A DNA stretch of 63,053 bases from assembly GCA_034189865.1 (NCBI GenBank), contig JAXHTV010000016.1, positions 1 through 63,053 of the forward strand, in the 5' to 3' direction. Positions 48,439 through 57,658 of this stretch are shown here, in pieces. Below the pieces are notes generated by a model, which worked only from the letters and a program-made list of their open reading frames with translations, did no database searches and was not told the origin of the DNA. The translations under genes and the position numbers were made by a program. Position 1 is the first letter of the stretch; each line of letters opens with the position of its first letter. The DNA is from Pseudomonadota bacterium. Lineage in GTDB: Bacteria; Pseudomonadota; Gammaproteobacteria; UBA5335.

Positions 48439-49713
48439 TCAGACGGACGAACCGGATGCGTTGGCATAGACCGGAAATTGCCGGCATAGGGCAAGGACTT
48501 CCTGTTGCACCCGCTCGATGGTGGCGCGATCTTGCAAATTGTCCAGTATGTCACAGATCCATCCGCCCAGTTTGCGCGTCTCGGCCTCGGCAAACCCGCG
48601 AGTGGTAATGGCCGGCGTACCGATCCGGATGCCGCTGGTCACGAAGGGTGATTGGGGATCGTTGGGGACGGCGTTCTTGTTAACCGTGATATTGGCCTGA
48701 CCCAGGGTGATCTCGGCATCCTTACCGGTTAGCCCTTTGTCGATGAGATCCACCAACATCAGGTGATTGTCCGTTCCCCCGGAGACAATGTTGTAACCCC
48801 GCTGAATCAGCACGTCGGCCAAACTCTTGGCGTTGGCGACCACCTGCTGCTGATAGGTCTTGAATTCAGGCTCCAAGGCTTCCTTGAAGGCCACCGCCTT
48901 GCCCGCGATCACGTGCATTAACGGCCCACCTTGATTACCCGGAAAAACGCTGGAATTGAGCTTTTTCTCGATACCGGGATTGGACCGCGCGACGATCAAT
49001 CCACCTCGCGGCCCGCGTAAGGTTTTATGGGTCGTGGTGGTGACCACGTCGCAGTAAGGCACGGGATTGGGATACAAGCCCGCCACGACCAAACCGGCCA
49101 CGTGGGCGATGTCTGCCACCAGATAGGCACCGACTTGATCCGCTATGGCGCGAAACCGCTCCCAGTCCAATACCCGTGAATACGCCGAGAAGCCGGCCAT
49201 AATCAGCTTCGGGCGATGCTGCCGCGCCAGCGCCTCGATCTGCTCGTAATCCACTCGGGCATCAGATTCACGGATGCCGTACTGCACGGCATTGAACAAC
49301 TTGCCGGAAAAATTCACCTTGGCGCCATGGGTCAAGTGCCCGCCTTCAGCCAAGCTCATACCCATGACGGTATCGCCCGGCTGCAACAGCGCCTGGTACA
49401 CCGCGGCGTTGGCTTGCGACCCGGAGTGCGGCTGCACGTTGGCGTAATCGGCGCCGAACAGTTGCTTTGCCCGGTCGATGGCCAACTGTTCGACAATATC
49501 CACGTGCTCACAGCCGCCGTAGTAGCGTTTGCCCGGATAGCCTTCGGCGTACTTGTTGGTGAGCACCGAGCCTTGAGCCTGCAAGACCCGCGGACTGGCA
49601 TAGTTTTCCGAGGCAATGAGTTCGATATGTTCTTCCTGACGCCGTTGTTCGGCGCCCATCGCAGCCCATAAATCACTATCGAAACCGGCAATCTGCATAT
49701 CGTCGGTGAACAT
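48439..49713 (-). CDS. glyA: Serine hydroxymethyltransferase
   Basis: PLP enzyme making glycine and methylene-THF from serine. [15 protein letters not shown], the [12 protein letters not shown] loop, [12 protein letters not shown] and the PLP lysine motif [14 protein letters not shown]. 424 residues from ATG 49713 (MFTDDM); ATG 49698 gives 419. The frame runs further to 49845 but that part is not family-like. Likely first gene of the long rib operon. Confidence 0.96.
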   Translation of the reverse strand: MFTDDMQIAGFDSDLWAAMGAEQRRQEEHIELIASENYASPRVLQAQGSVLTNKYAEGYPGKRYYGGCEHVDIVEQLAIDRAKQLFGADYANVQPHSGSQANAAVYQALLQPGDTVMGMSLAEGGHLTHGAKVNFSGKLFNAVQYGIRESDARVDYEQIEALARQHRPKLIMAGFSAYSRVLDWERFRAIADQVGAYLVADIAHVAGLVVAGLYPNPVPYCDVVTTTTHKTLRGPRGGLIVARSNPGIEKKLNSSVFPGNQGGPLMHVIAGKAVAFKEALEPEFKTYQQQVVANAKSLADVLIQRGYNIVSGGTDNHLMLVDLIDKGLTGKDAEITLGQANITVNKNAVPNDPQSPFVTSGIRIGTPAITTRGFAEAETRKLGGWICDILDNLQDRATIERVQQEVLALCRQFPVYANASGSSV

Positions 49714-49954
49714 CGAGACTAGATACTCCGTCAACACAGGATGGCATCGCGCCCTAAAAGCCCTGGCCGAAACGAGCCCGGCATCGGCCTTCGCGGACGC
49801 GGAATTGGTCGGCGCATTGTACATGACAGAACGACGCAACCCCACCCACCGACAGGGATTTCTTCCTCCGTCTCAGACGCATACTGACAATCGGGCCGAC
49901 CTCTCGGATAATGGCGACTTTTCGATTCACCATTCCGCGAGCTGAAGCATCACT

Positions 49955-51628
49955 ATGGCCCAATACATCTACACGATGAACCGGGTAGGTAAAGTCGTAC
50001 CCCCCAAGCGCGAAATTCTTCGAGATATCTCCCTGTCGTTTTTTCCGGGCGCCAAAATCGGCGTGCTGGGCTTAAACGGTTCTGGCAAATCCACCCTGCT
50101 GCGCATCATGGCGGGGGTCGATAAAGAGTTCGACGGCGAAGCGCGACCGCAACCCGGCATCAAAATCGGCTACCTGGCTCAGGAACCCGAATTGAATCCC
50201 GACAAAGATGTTCGCGGAAACGTTGAGGAAGGCGTGGGCGAGCTCAAAGCGCTGGTAGACCGTTTCAACGAAATCAGCATGAAGTTCGCCGAGCCCATGG
50301 GCGACGATGAAATGAACGCCCTGCTGGAAGAGCAGGCCAAGTTACAAGACGCCATCGACTCCGCCGGCGCCTGGGAACTGGACCGGATGCTGGAGGTCGC
50401 CGCCGACGCCTTGCGTCTTCCACCCTGGGATGCCGATGTCACCAAGCTCTCGGGCGGCGAGAAGCGCCGGGTGGCGCTGTGCCGGTTGCTGCTCTCGCAC
50501 CCCGACATGCTGCTTTTGGACGAACCCACCAACCATTTGGACGCCGAATCGGTGGCTTGGCTGGAACGTTTTCTCCATGAGTACAAAGGTACGGTCATCG
50601 CGGTCACCCACGATCGCTACTTCCTGGACAATGTCGCAGGCTGGATACTGGAGCTAGACCGGGGTCACGGCATCCCCTGGGAAGGTAACTATTCCTCCTG
50701 GCTGGACCAAAAAGAGCGCCGACTGGCTCAGGAGGAACGTCAGGAAAGTGCGCGTCGGAAAGCGCTGCAAGAGGAACTGGAATGGGTCCGCAGCAACCCG
50801 AAGGGCCGGACGGCCAAAAGCAAAGCCCGACTCGCCCGTTTCGAAGAGTTGTCCTCGCAAGATTTCCAGAAGCGAAACGAAACCCAGGAACTCTACATTC
50901 CCCCGGGACCTCGCCTGGGTGACTTGGTCATCGAGGCCGACTCTGTAAAAAAAGGTTTCGGCGATCGCTTACTTTTCGAAAATCTGTGTTTCCGGCTGCC
51001 TCCCGGCGGCATTGTCGGCATCATCGGCCCCAACGGTGCCGGCAAGACCACCTTGTTTCGCTTGATGGCTGGCCAGGAGCAGCCGGATGCGGGCACTGTG
51101 CGAGTCGGCGAGACGGTCGAGCTGGCCTATGTCGATCAAAGCCGGCAAAGCCTGGACGACAGCAAAAACGTCTGGGAGGAAATCTCCGACGGACAGGACA
51201 TCATCCGGGTCGGCAACTATGAGGTACCGTCCCGCGCCTATGTCGGCCGGTTTAATTTCAAAGGCTCTGACCAGCAAAAGCGGATCGGTCAGCTCTCCGG
51301 CGGAGAACGCAACCGGGTCCACTTGGCCAAGGTGCTGCGCAGCGGCGGCAACGTGCTACTGCTGGACGAACCCACCAACGATCTGGACGTAGAAACCTTG
51401 CGGGCACTGGAAGAAGCCTTGCTGGCATTTCCCGGCTGTGCGGTGGTCATCTCACACGATCGCTGGTTTCTCGACCGGATTGCCACCCATATTCTAGCTT
51501 TCGAGGGCGACAGCGAGGTGGTGTGGTTCGAAGGCAACTACGCCGACTACGAGGCGGACCGAAAACGGCGTTTGGGTGAAGACGCCGCACAGCCACACCG
51601 CATCAAGTACAAACGGCTTAACGCGTGA
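49955..51628 (+). CDS. ettA: Energy-dependent translational throttle protein EttA
   Basis: ABC-F ATPase of 557 residues that gates the first elongation cycle on the ribosome according to ATP/ADP. Two ATPase cassettes: Walker [10 protein letters not shown] near 37 and GPNGAGKTT near 360, signatures KLSGGEKRR and QLSGGERNR, Walker [12 protein letters not shown] and [11 protein letters not shown]; no membrane segments. [22 protein letters not shown] is the EttA N-terminus, and the arm insert around residues 95-140 is present. The DUF815 gene overlaps its end by 4 bases. Confidence 0.96.
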   Translation: MAQYIYTMNRVGKVVPPKREILRDISLSFFPGAKIGVLGLNGSGKSTLLRIMAGVDKEFDGEARPQPGIKIGYLAQEPELNPDKDVRGNVEEGVGELKALVDRFNEISMKFAEPMGDDEMNALLEEQAKLQDAIDSAGAWELDRMLEVAADALRLPPWDADVTKLSGGEKRRVALCRLLLSHPDMLLLDEPTNHLDAESVAWLERFLHEYKGTVIAVTHDRYFLDNVAGWILELDRGHGIPWEGNYSSWLDQKERRLAQEERQESARRKALQEELEWVRSNPKGRTAKSKARLARFEELSSQDFQKRNETQELYIPPGPRLGDLVIEADSVKKGFGDRLLFENLCFRLPPGGIVGIIGPNGAGKTTLFRLMAGQEQPDAGTVRVGETVELAYVDQSRQSLDDSKNVWEEISDGQDIIRVGNYEVPSRAYVGRFNFKGSDQQKRIGQLSGGERNRVHLAKVLRSGGNVLLLDEPTNDLDVETLRALEEALLAFPGCAVVISHDRWFLDRIATHILAFEGDSEVVWFEGNYADYEADRKRRLGEDAAQPHRIKYKRLNA

Positions 51629-52530
51629 CCGACAACCGACCGGAAACGAACGGCGACCTGAACGCCTTGGTCAATCGTCTCCACGCACTGTTGGACCGTG
51701 CCGAGGCGCTGCTACCACCGGCGTCGGCGCCGGTCGATTTTCGCACGGACCTCGCCTGCCGGTGGCGACGCGGGCCGCGGAGCAAAGGGTATCTTCAGCC
51801 CATCGCTCATCCGCACCGCGTTCAACTGGATGAGCTACATGGAATCGACCGTCAAAAGCGCCGGCTTTGCCGAAACACGCTACAGTTTCTGGAACGGCGA
51901 CCGGCCAATAACGCCCTACTTTGGGGTTCGCGAGGAACCGGCAAATCCTCCTTGGTCAAAGCGCTGTTGACCGCCTACGGTGATCGGGGACTGCGTTTGG
52001 TTGAAGTCGCCAAAACTGATCTACCAGACCTCCCGGACATCGTCGGCGAGTTGGACGGTCGAGCGGAACGTTTCATTCTATTCTGCGACGATTTGTCATT
52101 CGCAGCCGAGGAGTCGGGCTATCAGACACTCAAAGGCTTACTGGAGGGCTCGGTGGATGCGCCGCCGGAGAACGTGCTCATTTATGCCACATCCAATCGC
52201 CGACACCTGATGCCCGAGTACCTGAGTGAAAACCAGCAAACCCGCCTGATAGAGGGAGAAATCCATCACGGCGATAGCGTGGAAGAGAAAATCTCGCTTT
52301 CCGAACGATTCGGCTTGTGGCTATCGTTTCATCCCTTTGATCAGGACCAGTATCTCACCATTGTCCGGCACGCACTCACTGGGCTCGACGCGGGAGTGGA
52401 CTTCAACTCCGCTGCCCGCCAAGCCGCACTGGCCTGGGCGCTGGAGCGCGGCTCCCGAAGTGGGCGGGTCGCATGGCAATTCGCACGCGACTGGACCGGT
52501 CAGACGAACAACACCCACGCGCAGGACTAA
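51625..52530 (+). CDS. DUF815 family ATP-binding protein
   Basis: 301 residues, AAA-like P-loop ATPase. Walker [10 protein letters not shown] near 101-109 and Walker [11 protein letters not shown] near 150, then [12 protein letters not shown] and [18 protein letters not shown], as in DUF815 proteins (E. coli homolog absent). Function unknown. The GTG start overlaps ettA by 4 bases, a tight coupling that may be meaningful. No membrane segment. Confidence 0.88.
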   Translation: MTDNRPETNGDLNALVNRLHALLDRAEALLPPASAPVDFRTDLACRWRRGPRSKGYLQPIAHPHRVQLDELHGIDRQKRRLCRNTLQFLERRPANNALLWGSRGTGKSSLVKALLTAYGDRGLRLVEVAKTDLPDLPDIVGELDGRAERFILFCDDLSFAAEESGYQTLKGLLEGSVDAPPENVLIYATSNRRHLMPEYLSENQQTRLIEGEIHHGDSVEEKISLSERFGLWLSFHPFDQDQYLTIVRHALTGLDAGVDFNSAARQAALAWALERGSRSGRVAWQFARDWTGQTNNTHAQD

Positions 52531-52715
52531 CCGCGCCATCCTGCGTTGGCCCACCCTTGCCTTCGCTCCCCAACCGCCAGCGCCCCCTCAACGGGATTCG
52601 GCCCGACATGGATCAAGAACCCACATCGTTGACCCTGATACCGTTGAAACATGGTCTTAGGTCGCGCTGATTAGCGACACCTCGCTTGGCTCTCTCACAA
52701 CGTGGAGATTCCGAA

Positions 52716-53075
52716 ATGACATACGCCTACAAATCTATTGCTCTGGCTCTCGGCCTGGCGCTTGCTCCCATGGCAGCCCACGCAGAATTGCAGCCGATGA
52801 AAGACAGCGCCCTGCGCGCCGTCAGCGGCCAAGCCATCAGTCAATACTTCTCGCTCACCGGCATCGACAACGCGACAGACGCGTGGTCGGCTCGGTTGCT
52901 GGAAAAAGCGGACAGTGCCAGATCGCTTGGGCTGATCCGTGTGGCCCATTTATTGACGAGAAAGGCCAATTATCTGAACTCGGTGGGCCAATGCAATCTA
53001 ACCCGAGTATGTGACCCACAATCCCGCCAAAGCGCTGGAGCGGGTGCCGGGCTGCGCCGAGGTGCACCCAACTAA
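52716..53075 (+). CDS. Small secreted protein with LxPMxDxxLxAVSGQ motif (copy A)
   Basis: 119 residues. Signal peptide ends near residue 23 (AAHA-EL). The mature protein starts with LQPMKDSALRAVSGQA, then TGIDNATD, and has a C-terminal GQCNLTRVC Cys pair (C-x5-C). After the second Cys it continues 19 residues (DPQ..., Ser/Ala/Gly/Arg-rich) that copy C lacks, so the end may be a stop-codon loss or frameshift. I do not recognise a characterised homolog. Gene order A-B-C on one strand; a 10-bp terminator hairpin follows. GTGGAGATTCCGAA is a weak ribosome site. Confidence 0.75.
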   Translation: MTYAYKSIALALGLALAPMAAHAELQPMKDSALRAVSGQAISQYFSLTGIDNATDAWSARLLEKADSARSLGLIRVAHLLTRKANYLNSVGQCNLTRVCDPQSRQSAGAGAGLRRGAPN

Positions 53076-53104
53076 ACACGCGCACATCACATCGCGGAAG
53101 CGCC

Positions 53105-53128
53105 GGGGGAGTCAACGCTGACTCCCCC
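53105..53128 (+). terminator. Hairpin after small secreted protein A
   Basis: GGGGGAGTCA, ACGC loop, TGACTCCCCC: perfect 10-bp stem followed by GTCTCGTTT. Separates copy A from copy B. Confidence 0.8.
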
Positions 53129-53157
53129 GTCTCGTTTATAGACCGATGGGTTCCCAG

Positions 53158-53178
53158 AATTGTGAAAAATTCACAATT
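53158..53178. promoter_or_regulatory. Perfect palindrome upstream of copy B
   Basis: AATTGTGAA, AAA, TTCACAATT: 9-bp perfect arms in an AT-rich patch, 94 bases before copy B. The TGTGA-N5-TCACA core resembles a CRP-family site but has 5 instead of 6 spacer bases. Likely operator for B (and perhaps C). Confidence 0.55.
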
Positions 53179-53271
53179 GCCACCTCCACGGCGACTCGGC
53201 ACACTTGAGGCGTCAAGCATCCCCGCGCCAAGAATTGATCCTCGAAAGTAATATTCTCCGGAGCCCGTCAA

Positions 53272-53619
53272 ATGAAAACATCATCGAAGACCTTGATGAT
53301 CATCGCCGCCACGATGATGGTACCGATGACTGCGGCTGGAAAATTGCAGCCGATGAACGACGCCGAGTTGCGGGCCGTAGCCGGGCAGGGTACATATATG
53401 GATGCGCTGCTGAGGCCAATCGACACGATGACGGACTCGATAGCCGTCGTAGTGGCCGAGCCAAGCCAACGCACCAATGATACCGGCACCTCAAGACTCG
53501 CGAATACGCTGGACCAGATGGGGGAAAGCCCGGATACGCCATCGACGGATCTGCCCCCTCTCCCTTCGTCCATCAAGGGACTACAAGGCCCGGTCATCTA
53601 TATCGACGTTCTCGGTTAG
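53272..53619 (+). CDS. Small secreted protein with LxPMxDxxLxAVxGQ motif (copy B)
   Basis: 115 residues. Signal peptide (MKTSSKTLMIIAATMMVP, cleavage near AAG-KL). Mature start LQPMNDAELRAVAGQG, then RPIDTMTDS in place of the TGxDxATD of A and C. The C-terminal half is Pro/Asp/Ser-rich, has no Cys and does not align with A or C, so this copy has either diverged or been joined to a different tail. A palindrome lies 94 bases upstream. Confidence 0.7.
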   Translation: MKTSSKTLMIIAATMMVPMTAAGKLQPMNDAELRAVAGQGTYMDALLRPIDTMTDSIAVVVAEPSQRTNDTGTSRLANTLDQMGESPDTPSTDLPPLPSSIKGLQGPVIYIDVLG

Positions 53620-53827
53620 TTTCAGCCGGTAAAGCCCATCATCATCGAACCCTATCGCCCGACCTGAGGCGAAAGGTGCTCTTTGTCCGCCACCCTTCGT
53701 TTTCGTAATCCAACCTGGGTTCACCAAAGCGAGATTGCGAACCTTCCACATGATTGCCAGACTTAATAGTGCTTGTCACGCTGTGGCGAGCGGTTGCTTA
53801 TTAGCAAAACCCTTAGGAGAAAATGAC

Positions 53828-54127
53828 ATGAAAAAACTGACTAGAGTCGTAACGTTAATGGCCGGCATGGGACTGGCGCCCTTGGCCGCCCATGCCGAAC
53901 TGGCACCCATGACCGACGCCGAACTACAGGCGGTATCCGGTCAAGGCGTCTATTTTCAAATGCTGCTGACGGGAGTCGATGACGCCACCGACAATCTGGC
54001 CGGAATCTTGGAAAACTGGGCCGACCAGGCGCAATATGAGCGCGTAGGAAACGCGTTCGGTGGCGCAGCGGCAATCTTGGATACCATCGGCGAGTGCAAC
54101 ATCCCTCGCCTGTGTGCCCCGAAATAG
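53828..54127 (+). CDS. Small secreted protein with LxPMxDxxLxAVSGQ motif (copy C)
   Basis: 99 residues. Signal peptide MKKLTRVVTLMAGMGLAPLAAHA, cleavage before EL. Mature start LAPMTDAELQAVSGQG, then TGVDDATDNLAG, ending GECNIPRLCAPK with a C-x5-C pair. CTTAGGAGAAAATGAC gives a good ribosome site for ATG 53828; the frame opens earlier at 53735 but the signal peptide fixes the start. The motif recalls the N-terminus of a DUF6160/FilA-like secreted group, from memory only. Confidence 0.78.
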   Translation: MKKLTRVVTLMAGMGLAPLAAHAELAPMTDAELQAVSGQGVYFQMLLTGVDDATDNLAGILENWADQAQYERVGNAFGGAAAILDTIGECNIPRLCAPK

Positions 54128-54222
54128 GAAATCTGCGAGACCAACTTTGCGCGTTCTTAACGTAAGGTTTCCGATAGAGAAACATACCCAGGAACGCGAT
54201 TGATCTCTTAAGGGGGGAATCA

Positions 54223-54250
54223 GGGGAGCCTTTTGGCTCCCCTTCTTTTT
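54223..54250 (+). terminator. Rho-independent terminator after copy C
   Basis: GGGGAGCC, TTTT, GGCTCCCC, then TTCTTTTT. Ends the A-B-C group. Confidence 0.9.
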
Positions 54251-54279
54251 GGGCAACCGGGCGGTCAGAAGACCAAAAC

Positions 54280-54822
54280 TCAGGGTCCACTATGGCTCAA
54301 AGCGGCCTTGGACAACATCCGGATACGGGCCAGACAGGCCGTATGAGCGCTCTCATCGGGCGATGAGTCGCGGGCCATCTCGGAGAGCGCCTTCTCTGCG
54401 GCGTCAAGCCATTTCCGATCCCCCCCATTCTGGCTCGAGCCTTCACCCACCGGCGTACACAACTGGCGGACGGAGAAGCCCTGCCGGCTTAGGGCCAGAA
54501 CAGACGCCGGCGCGCGCGGCAAAGCGCGCGCCACCGCCCGCTCTAAGGCTTGCCCATGAACAACGGAAAGCATCGGGCGCAGCTGCGCAGCGGCGCCAAG
54601 CCACGCCAACTCACCGCTTTCCACCCCCTGAAGGAACTGATGCCAGTAATGGCCATCGTCGGCCAGGAGTTCGTCTATCACCCGGGAAGCCCTCACTTCC
54701 TCGATGGCCGCCAGAAGCACCTCCGGCGACAAGCTCTCAGGCGGTGTGGGACGAAGCACGGAAGCCAGCAGCGAAAGCATCAGCAGCGGAACGAACAAGG
54801 TAAACCAACGGCGAAGATCCAT
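54280..54822 (-). CDS. Hypothetical protein with N-terminal membrane anchor
   Basis: About 180 residues from ATG 54822 (the frame opens at 54840). One hydrophobic segment near the N-terminus (WFTLFVPLLMLSLLASVL) and an Ala/Leu/Arg-rich helical soluble part, with two Cys. No family recognised. I prefer this frame over overlapping plus-strand frames because it has a coherent membrane segment and amphipathic composition. Ends 153 bases after copy C; convergent. Confidence 0.55.
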   Translation of the reverse strand: MDLRRWFTLFVPLLMLSLLASVLRPTPPESLSPEVLLAAIEEVRASRVIDELLADDGHYWHQFLQGVESGELAWLGAAAQLRPMLSVVHGQALERAVARALPRAPASVLALSRQGFSVRQLCTPVGEGSSQNGGDRKWLDAAEKALSEMARDSSPDESAHTACLARIRMLSKAALSHSGP

Positions 54823-54961
54823 ATCGACCAAATCGGCCAACCTGCGGCGAATCTGAATTCGATCAAACGACCTCGGCTGGCGCTCCCCGGTAACCTGAGA
54901 CTCGCTGCTTCAACACTGTCCCGCGGGCGAGTCGAACCATCTGGATATCGACGACCCGATA

Positions 54962-55714
54962 TCAGGCGGTCTCCGGATCAGCGGGTTGCATCTCGCCGCT
55001 TGCGGGATAAATCGCATTAAACGCCCGATAAGTGGCGCAGGAGATCAACGGCAGTAAAATCAATAGCCCCAGACCTAACGGGATAATGGCCACCACAGTC
55101 AACCCGACACCCACCAAGGTGAAAACCAACAGCGCCGGTATGTTCTTAAGACAACCGCTGAAACTGGATCGAAGCGCCGCGATGGGCTCAACACCGCGCA
55201 AAGTCACCAACGGAATGCCGAACATCATGCCCATGGATAACGCGATCTGTAATGTCAGGATGATCCCGATGGCGAGAAAAGCCGTCACCCCCAGACCGGC
55301 CCCCAGGCCCATATGCGGCGGTTGTCCGGAAGCCAAGCCCAACGCCGCAACCGAACTGCCGATAAAAACCGCCGCCACAAGCATGACGACCAATGCCACG
55401 CCGAAAGTGACCGCCCCCAAGGTCAGCAACGGGTTTAATTTCTCGCGGTCTTGAAAACATGAAAACAGCTTTGACAGCTCCAGCTCGCCACCCCGCTCAG
55501 CCGTATCGATCGCCAAGTACAAACCGCCGACGAGAACCGGACTGATCAGAGCTAATGCCAACCCGCCGATATAGGGAATCGCACTGGCGACAACCCAGAT
55601 CACGATGAGCACCAGAATCAACACGATCCACATCCCCGGGTTTTTGACGAACATTCCCCACCCTTGTTTGATCCACGTCCACCCGTCGCTCGCCGGTACG
55701 CTGATTGGTTCCAT
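54962..55714 (-). CDS. BPSS1780-like integral membrane protein
   Basis: 250 residues; MEPISVPASDGWTWIKQGWGMF start with five or so hydrophobic segments, the layout of a family of uncharacterised gammaproteobacterial membrane proteins with GWTWIKQGW near the N-terminus. Function unknown. ATG 55714 has GGAGGTCATAACT upstream; the frame opens at 55792 but earlier residues are not family-like. Starts 78 bases after egtD on the same strand. Confidence 0.75.
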   Translation of the reverse strand: MEPISVPASDGWTWIKQGWGMFVKNPGMWIVLILVLIVIWVVASAIPYIGGLALALISPVLVGGLYLAIDTAERGGELELSKLFSCFQDREKLNPLLTLGAVTFGVALVVMLVAAVFIGSSVAALGLASGQPPHMGLGAGLGVTAFLAIGIILTLQIALSMGMMFGIPLVTLRGVEPIAALRSSFSGCLKNIPALLVFTLVGVGLTVVAIIPLGLGLLILLPLISCATYRAFNAIYPASGEMQPADPETA

Positions 55715-55792
55715 AGTTATGACCTCCGAACAATGTATATGAGTCTGACAATTCGGTCCGACTGTCACGCCAACAGGCGCCCGGTCGAACAC

Positions 55793-56791
55793 TCAAACCG
55801 GCTGAGCCACCACGAGGGAGAAGTATCGATTGGTCGGCTCGGCATGATGCACAACAGACAACCCCGCACTTGTGAGCAAACTGGTCAGGGTTTGGGGGGT
55901 GAATTTCCGGCTGATTTCGGTTCGGAGCCGCTCCCCGGCATTAAACTGAATTTCCAGATCCAAGGCGCCAAAACGGACCGTCTGCGGCACATCACAAACC
56001 AGATACATTTCCACTTGGCCCCGCTCTGCAACGAATTGCGCGCGGTGACGGAAAGCATCCACGTCGAAATTCGCATCCAACTCCCGATTCAATACCCGCA
56101 GCACGTTGGTATTAAACTCGGCCGTCACCCCGGCTGCATCGTTGTAAGCGGCGTTGAGTACATCATGGTCCTTCACCCGATCGACGCCCAACAACAGCGT
56201 ATCACCGTCACGCATCAAGCCCCGCAGTTCCGTCAAAAATTCAACGGACTCGGACTCGGTGAAATTACCCAGCGTACCACCCAAAAAAACGAACAGCCGT
56301 CGACCCTCGATGGGCGGCAATCCGTCCAGGCCGGCGTGGTAATCCCCAACCAAAGGATTAACCGCCATCGCGGGATATTCCTGCCGCAGCGACTCGGCGA
56401 CGGAGACCAACAACGGCTCACAGACATCGAAGGGCCAATAGCTGACCCGGTGGCCTATCGCGGAGGCGGCATTGAACAAGTGCCGGGTTTTGCGGGCGGT
56501 TCCACTGCCCAACTCAACGATGTGATCCGGCTGAGCCAGACGAATGATGTCTTCCGCATCGGCCGCCAGCAAGGCGTCTTCGGTGCGAGTGGGGTAGTAC
56601 TCCGGCGTGTCGCAGATCCGGTCGAAAAGCTGAGATCCGCGTTCGTCGTAAAAATACTTGGGTGGAAGGGTGCGAGGCGGGTCACACAAGCCGGATTTCA
56701 CATCTTCTTCCAGCGTGGGGACCGCCCGGGAGGCCGGTACCACGTAGCACTGGATCGGGAGGGATTTTCTGATGGCCACACCCTTGTTCAC
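55793..56791 (-). CDS. egtD: L-histidine N-alpha-methyltransferase EgtD
   Basis: Trimethylates histidine to hercynine with SAM, first step of ergothioneine synthesis. 332 residues: PPRTLPPKYFYDERGSQLFD, TPEYYPTRTE, SAM motif VELGSGTARKTRHLF and GGTLGNFTESE. Divergent from egtC-egtB with 87 bases between, so the set shares a control region. Confidence 0.93.
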   Translation of the reverse strand: MNKGVAIRKSLPIQCYVVPASRAVPTLEEDVKSGLCDPPRTLPPKYFYDERGSQLFDRICDTPEYYPTRTEDALLAADAEDIIRLAQPDHIVELGSGTARKTRHLFNAASAIGHRVSYWPFDVCEPLLVSVAESLRQEYPAMAVNPLVGDYHAGLDGLPPIEGRRLFVFLGGTLGNFTESESVEFLTELRGLMRDGDTLLLGVDRVKDHDVLNAAYNDAAGVTAEFNTNVLRVLNRELDANFDVDAFRHRAQFVAERGQVEMYLVCDVPQTVRFGALDLEIQFNAGERLRTEISRKFTPQTLTSLLTSAGLSVVHHAEPTNRYFSLVVAQPV

Positions 56792-56878
56792 AGTCTCACT
56801 CCGCGTTGCGACAATGCCATGCTAGGCTAGCATCAAACCTTGACATGAACCATCGCACATACTGAAGGCAGCGGCATC

Positions 56879-57658
56879 GTGTGTCGAATCGCGGCTTACC
56901 TCGGCGAGGATGTGGATCTTGCCACCTTCCTGCTCCGTCCGCCTCATAGTCTGTATCGCCAATCGTGGGATGCGCGGGAGTTGACGGAGGCCCGCGTCAA
57001 TGCCGACGGTTTCGGCATCGGTTGGTACGCACCGGACCGCCAAGCGGCAACATACATCAACACCAGCCCCATCTGGAGCGATCCCAACCTCGACAGCCTC
57101 GGCCGAACCTTGTCCAGCGGATGCTGGTTAGGCAACGTCCGCAGTGCCACCCCGGGCTTGGGCGTCAGTTTAGCCAACACTCAGCCTTTTCATGGCGCTA
57201 ACTGGCTCTTCACCCACAACGGCTTCGTCGAAGACTTTGCCCAAGCGCTGCGACCACGGCTCAGCCGGGAGCTCGCCGACGACATCCACGCCGAAATCAA
57301 GGGCACGACCGACTCCGAATATCTGTTCGCACTGATCCGCCAGCGGATGCGGGAAAACCCCCATGCCGATCCGGCCGACGTAATGTTTCTCGCGGTCGAG
57401 GCGTTGGACCGTTGGATGGGGCAAAACCGCTGCCTATTGAATTGGATACTGACCGACGGCCAACGCGTGTTTGCGCTGCGCGATGCCGTCGGTGCCGAAG
57501 CGCCCAGCCTGTATTTTTGCACCGATAGCGAAACCACCCCCAACGGCCAATGGATCGCCTCGGAGCCGCTGGATGACAGTGAATTCTGGCGCCCCATTCC
57601 GCAAGGTGCCTTGCTGATACTCGACCATGACCAACCACCGGAGCTGCGAGCGCGATGA
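56879..57658 (+). CDS. egtC: Class II glutamine amidotransferase EgtC
   Basis: 259 residues. GTG start gives M-C-R-I with Cys2 as N-terminal nucleophile, then NADGFGIGWYAP and FTHNGFVEDFA. Removes the gamma-glutamyl group from the sulfoxide intermediate in the actinobacterial-type pathway. ATGA overlap with egtB. An EgtA or EgtE is not visible in the window. Confidence 0.9.
   Translation: MCRIAAYLGEDVDLATFLLRPPHSLYRQSWDARELTEARVNADGFGIGWYAPDRQAATYINTSPIWSDPNLDSLGRTLSSGCWLGNVRSATPGLGVSLANTQPFHGANWLFTHNGFVEDFAQALRPRLSRELADDIHAEIKGTTDSEYLFALIRQRMRENPHADPADVMFLAVEALDRWMGQNRCLLNWILTDGQRVFALRDAVGAEAPSLYFCTDSETTPNGQWIASEPLDDSEFWRPIPQGALLILDHDQPPELRAR

Noticed and set aside
53158-53178. CRP binding site
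   Set aside because: The TGTGA and TCACA halves are separated by 5 bases instead of 6, so I list it only as an unassigned palindrome.
54249-55020. Long plus-strand frames opposite the hypothetical and BPSS1780-like genes
   Set aside because: Arg/Pro-rich shadow translations; the minus-strand frames have coherent membrane segments and starts.
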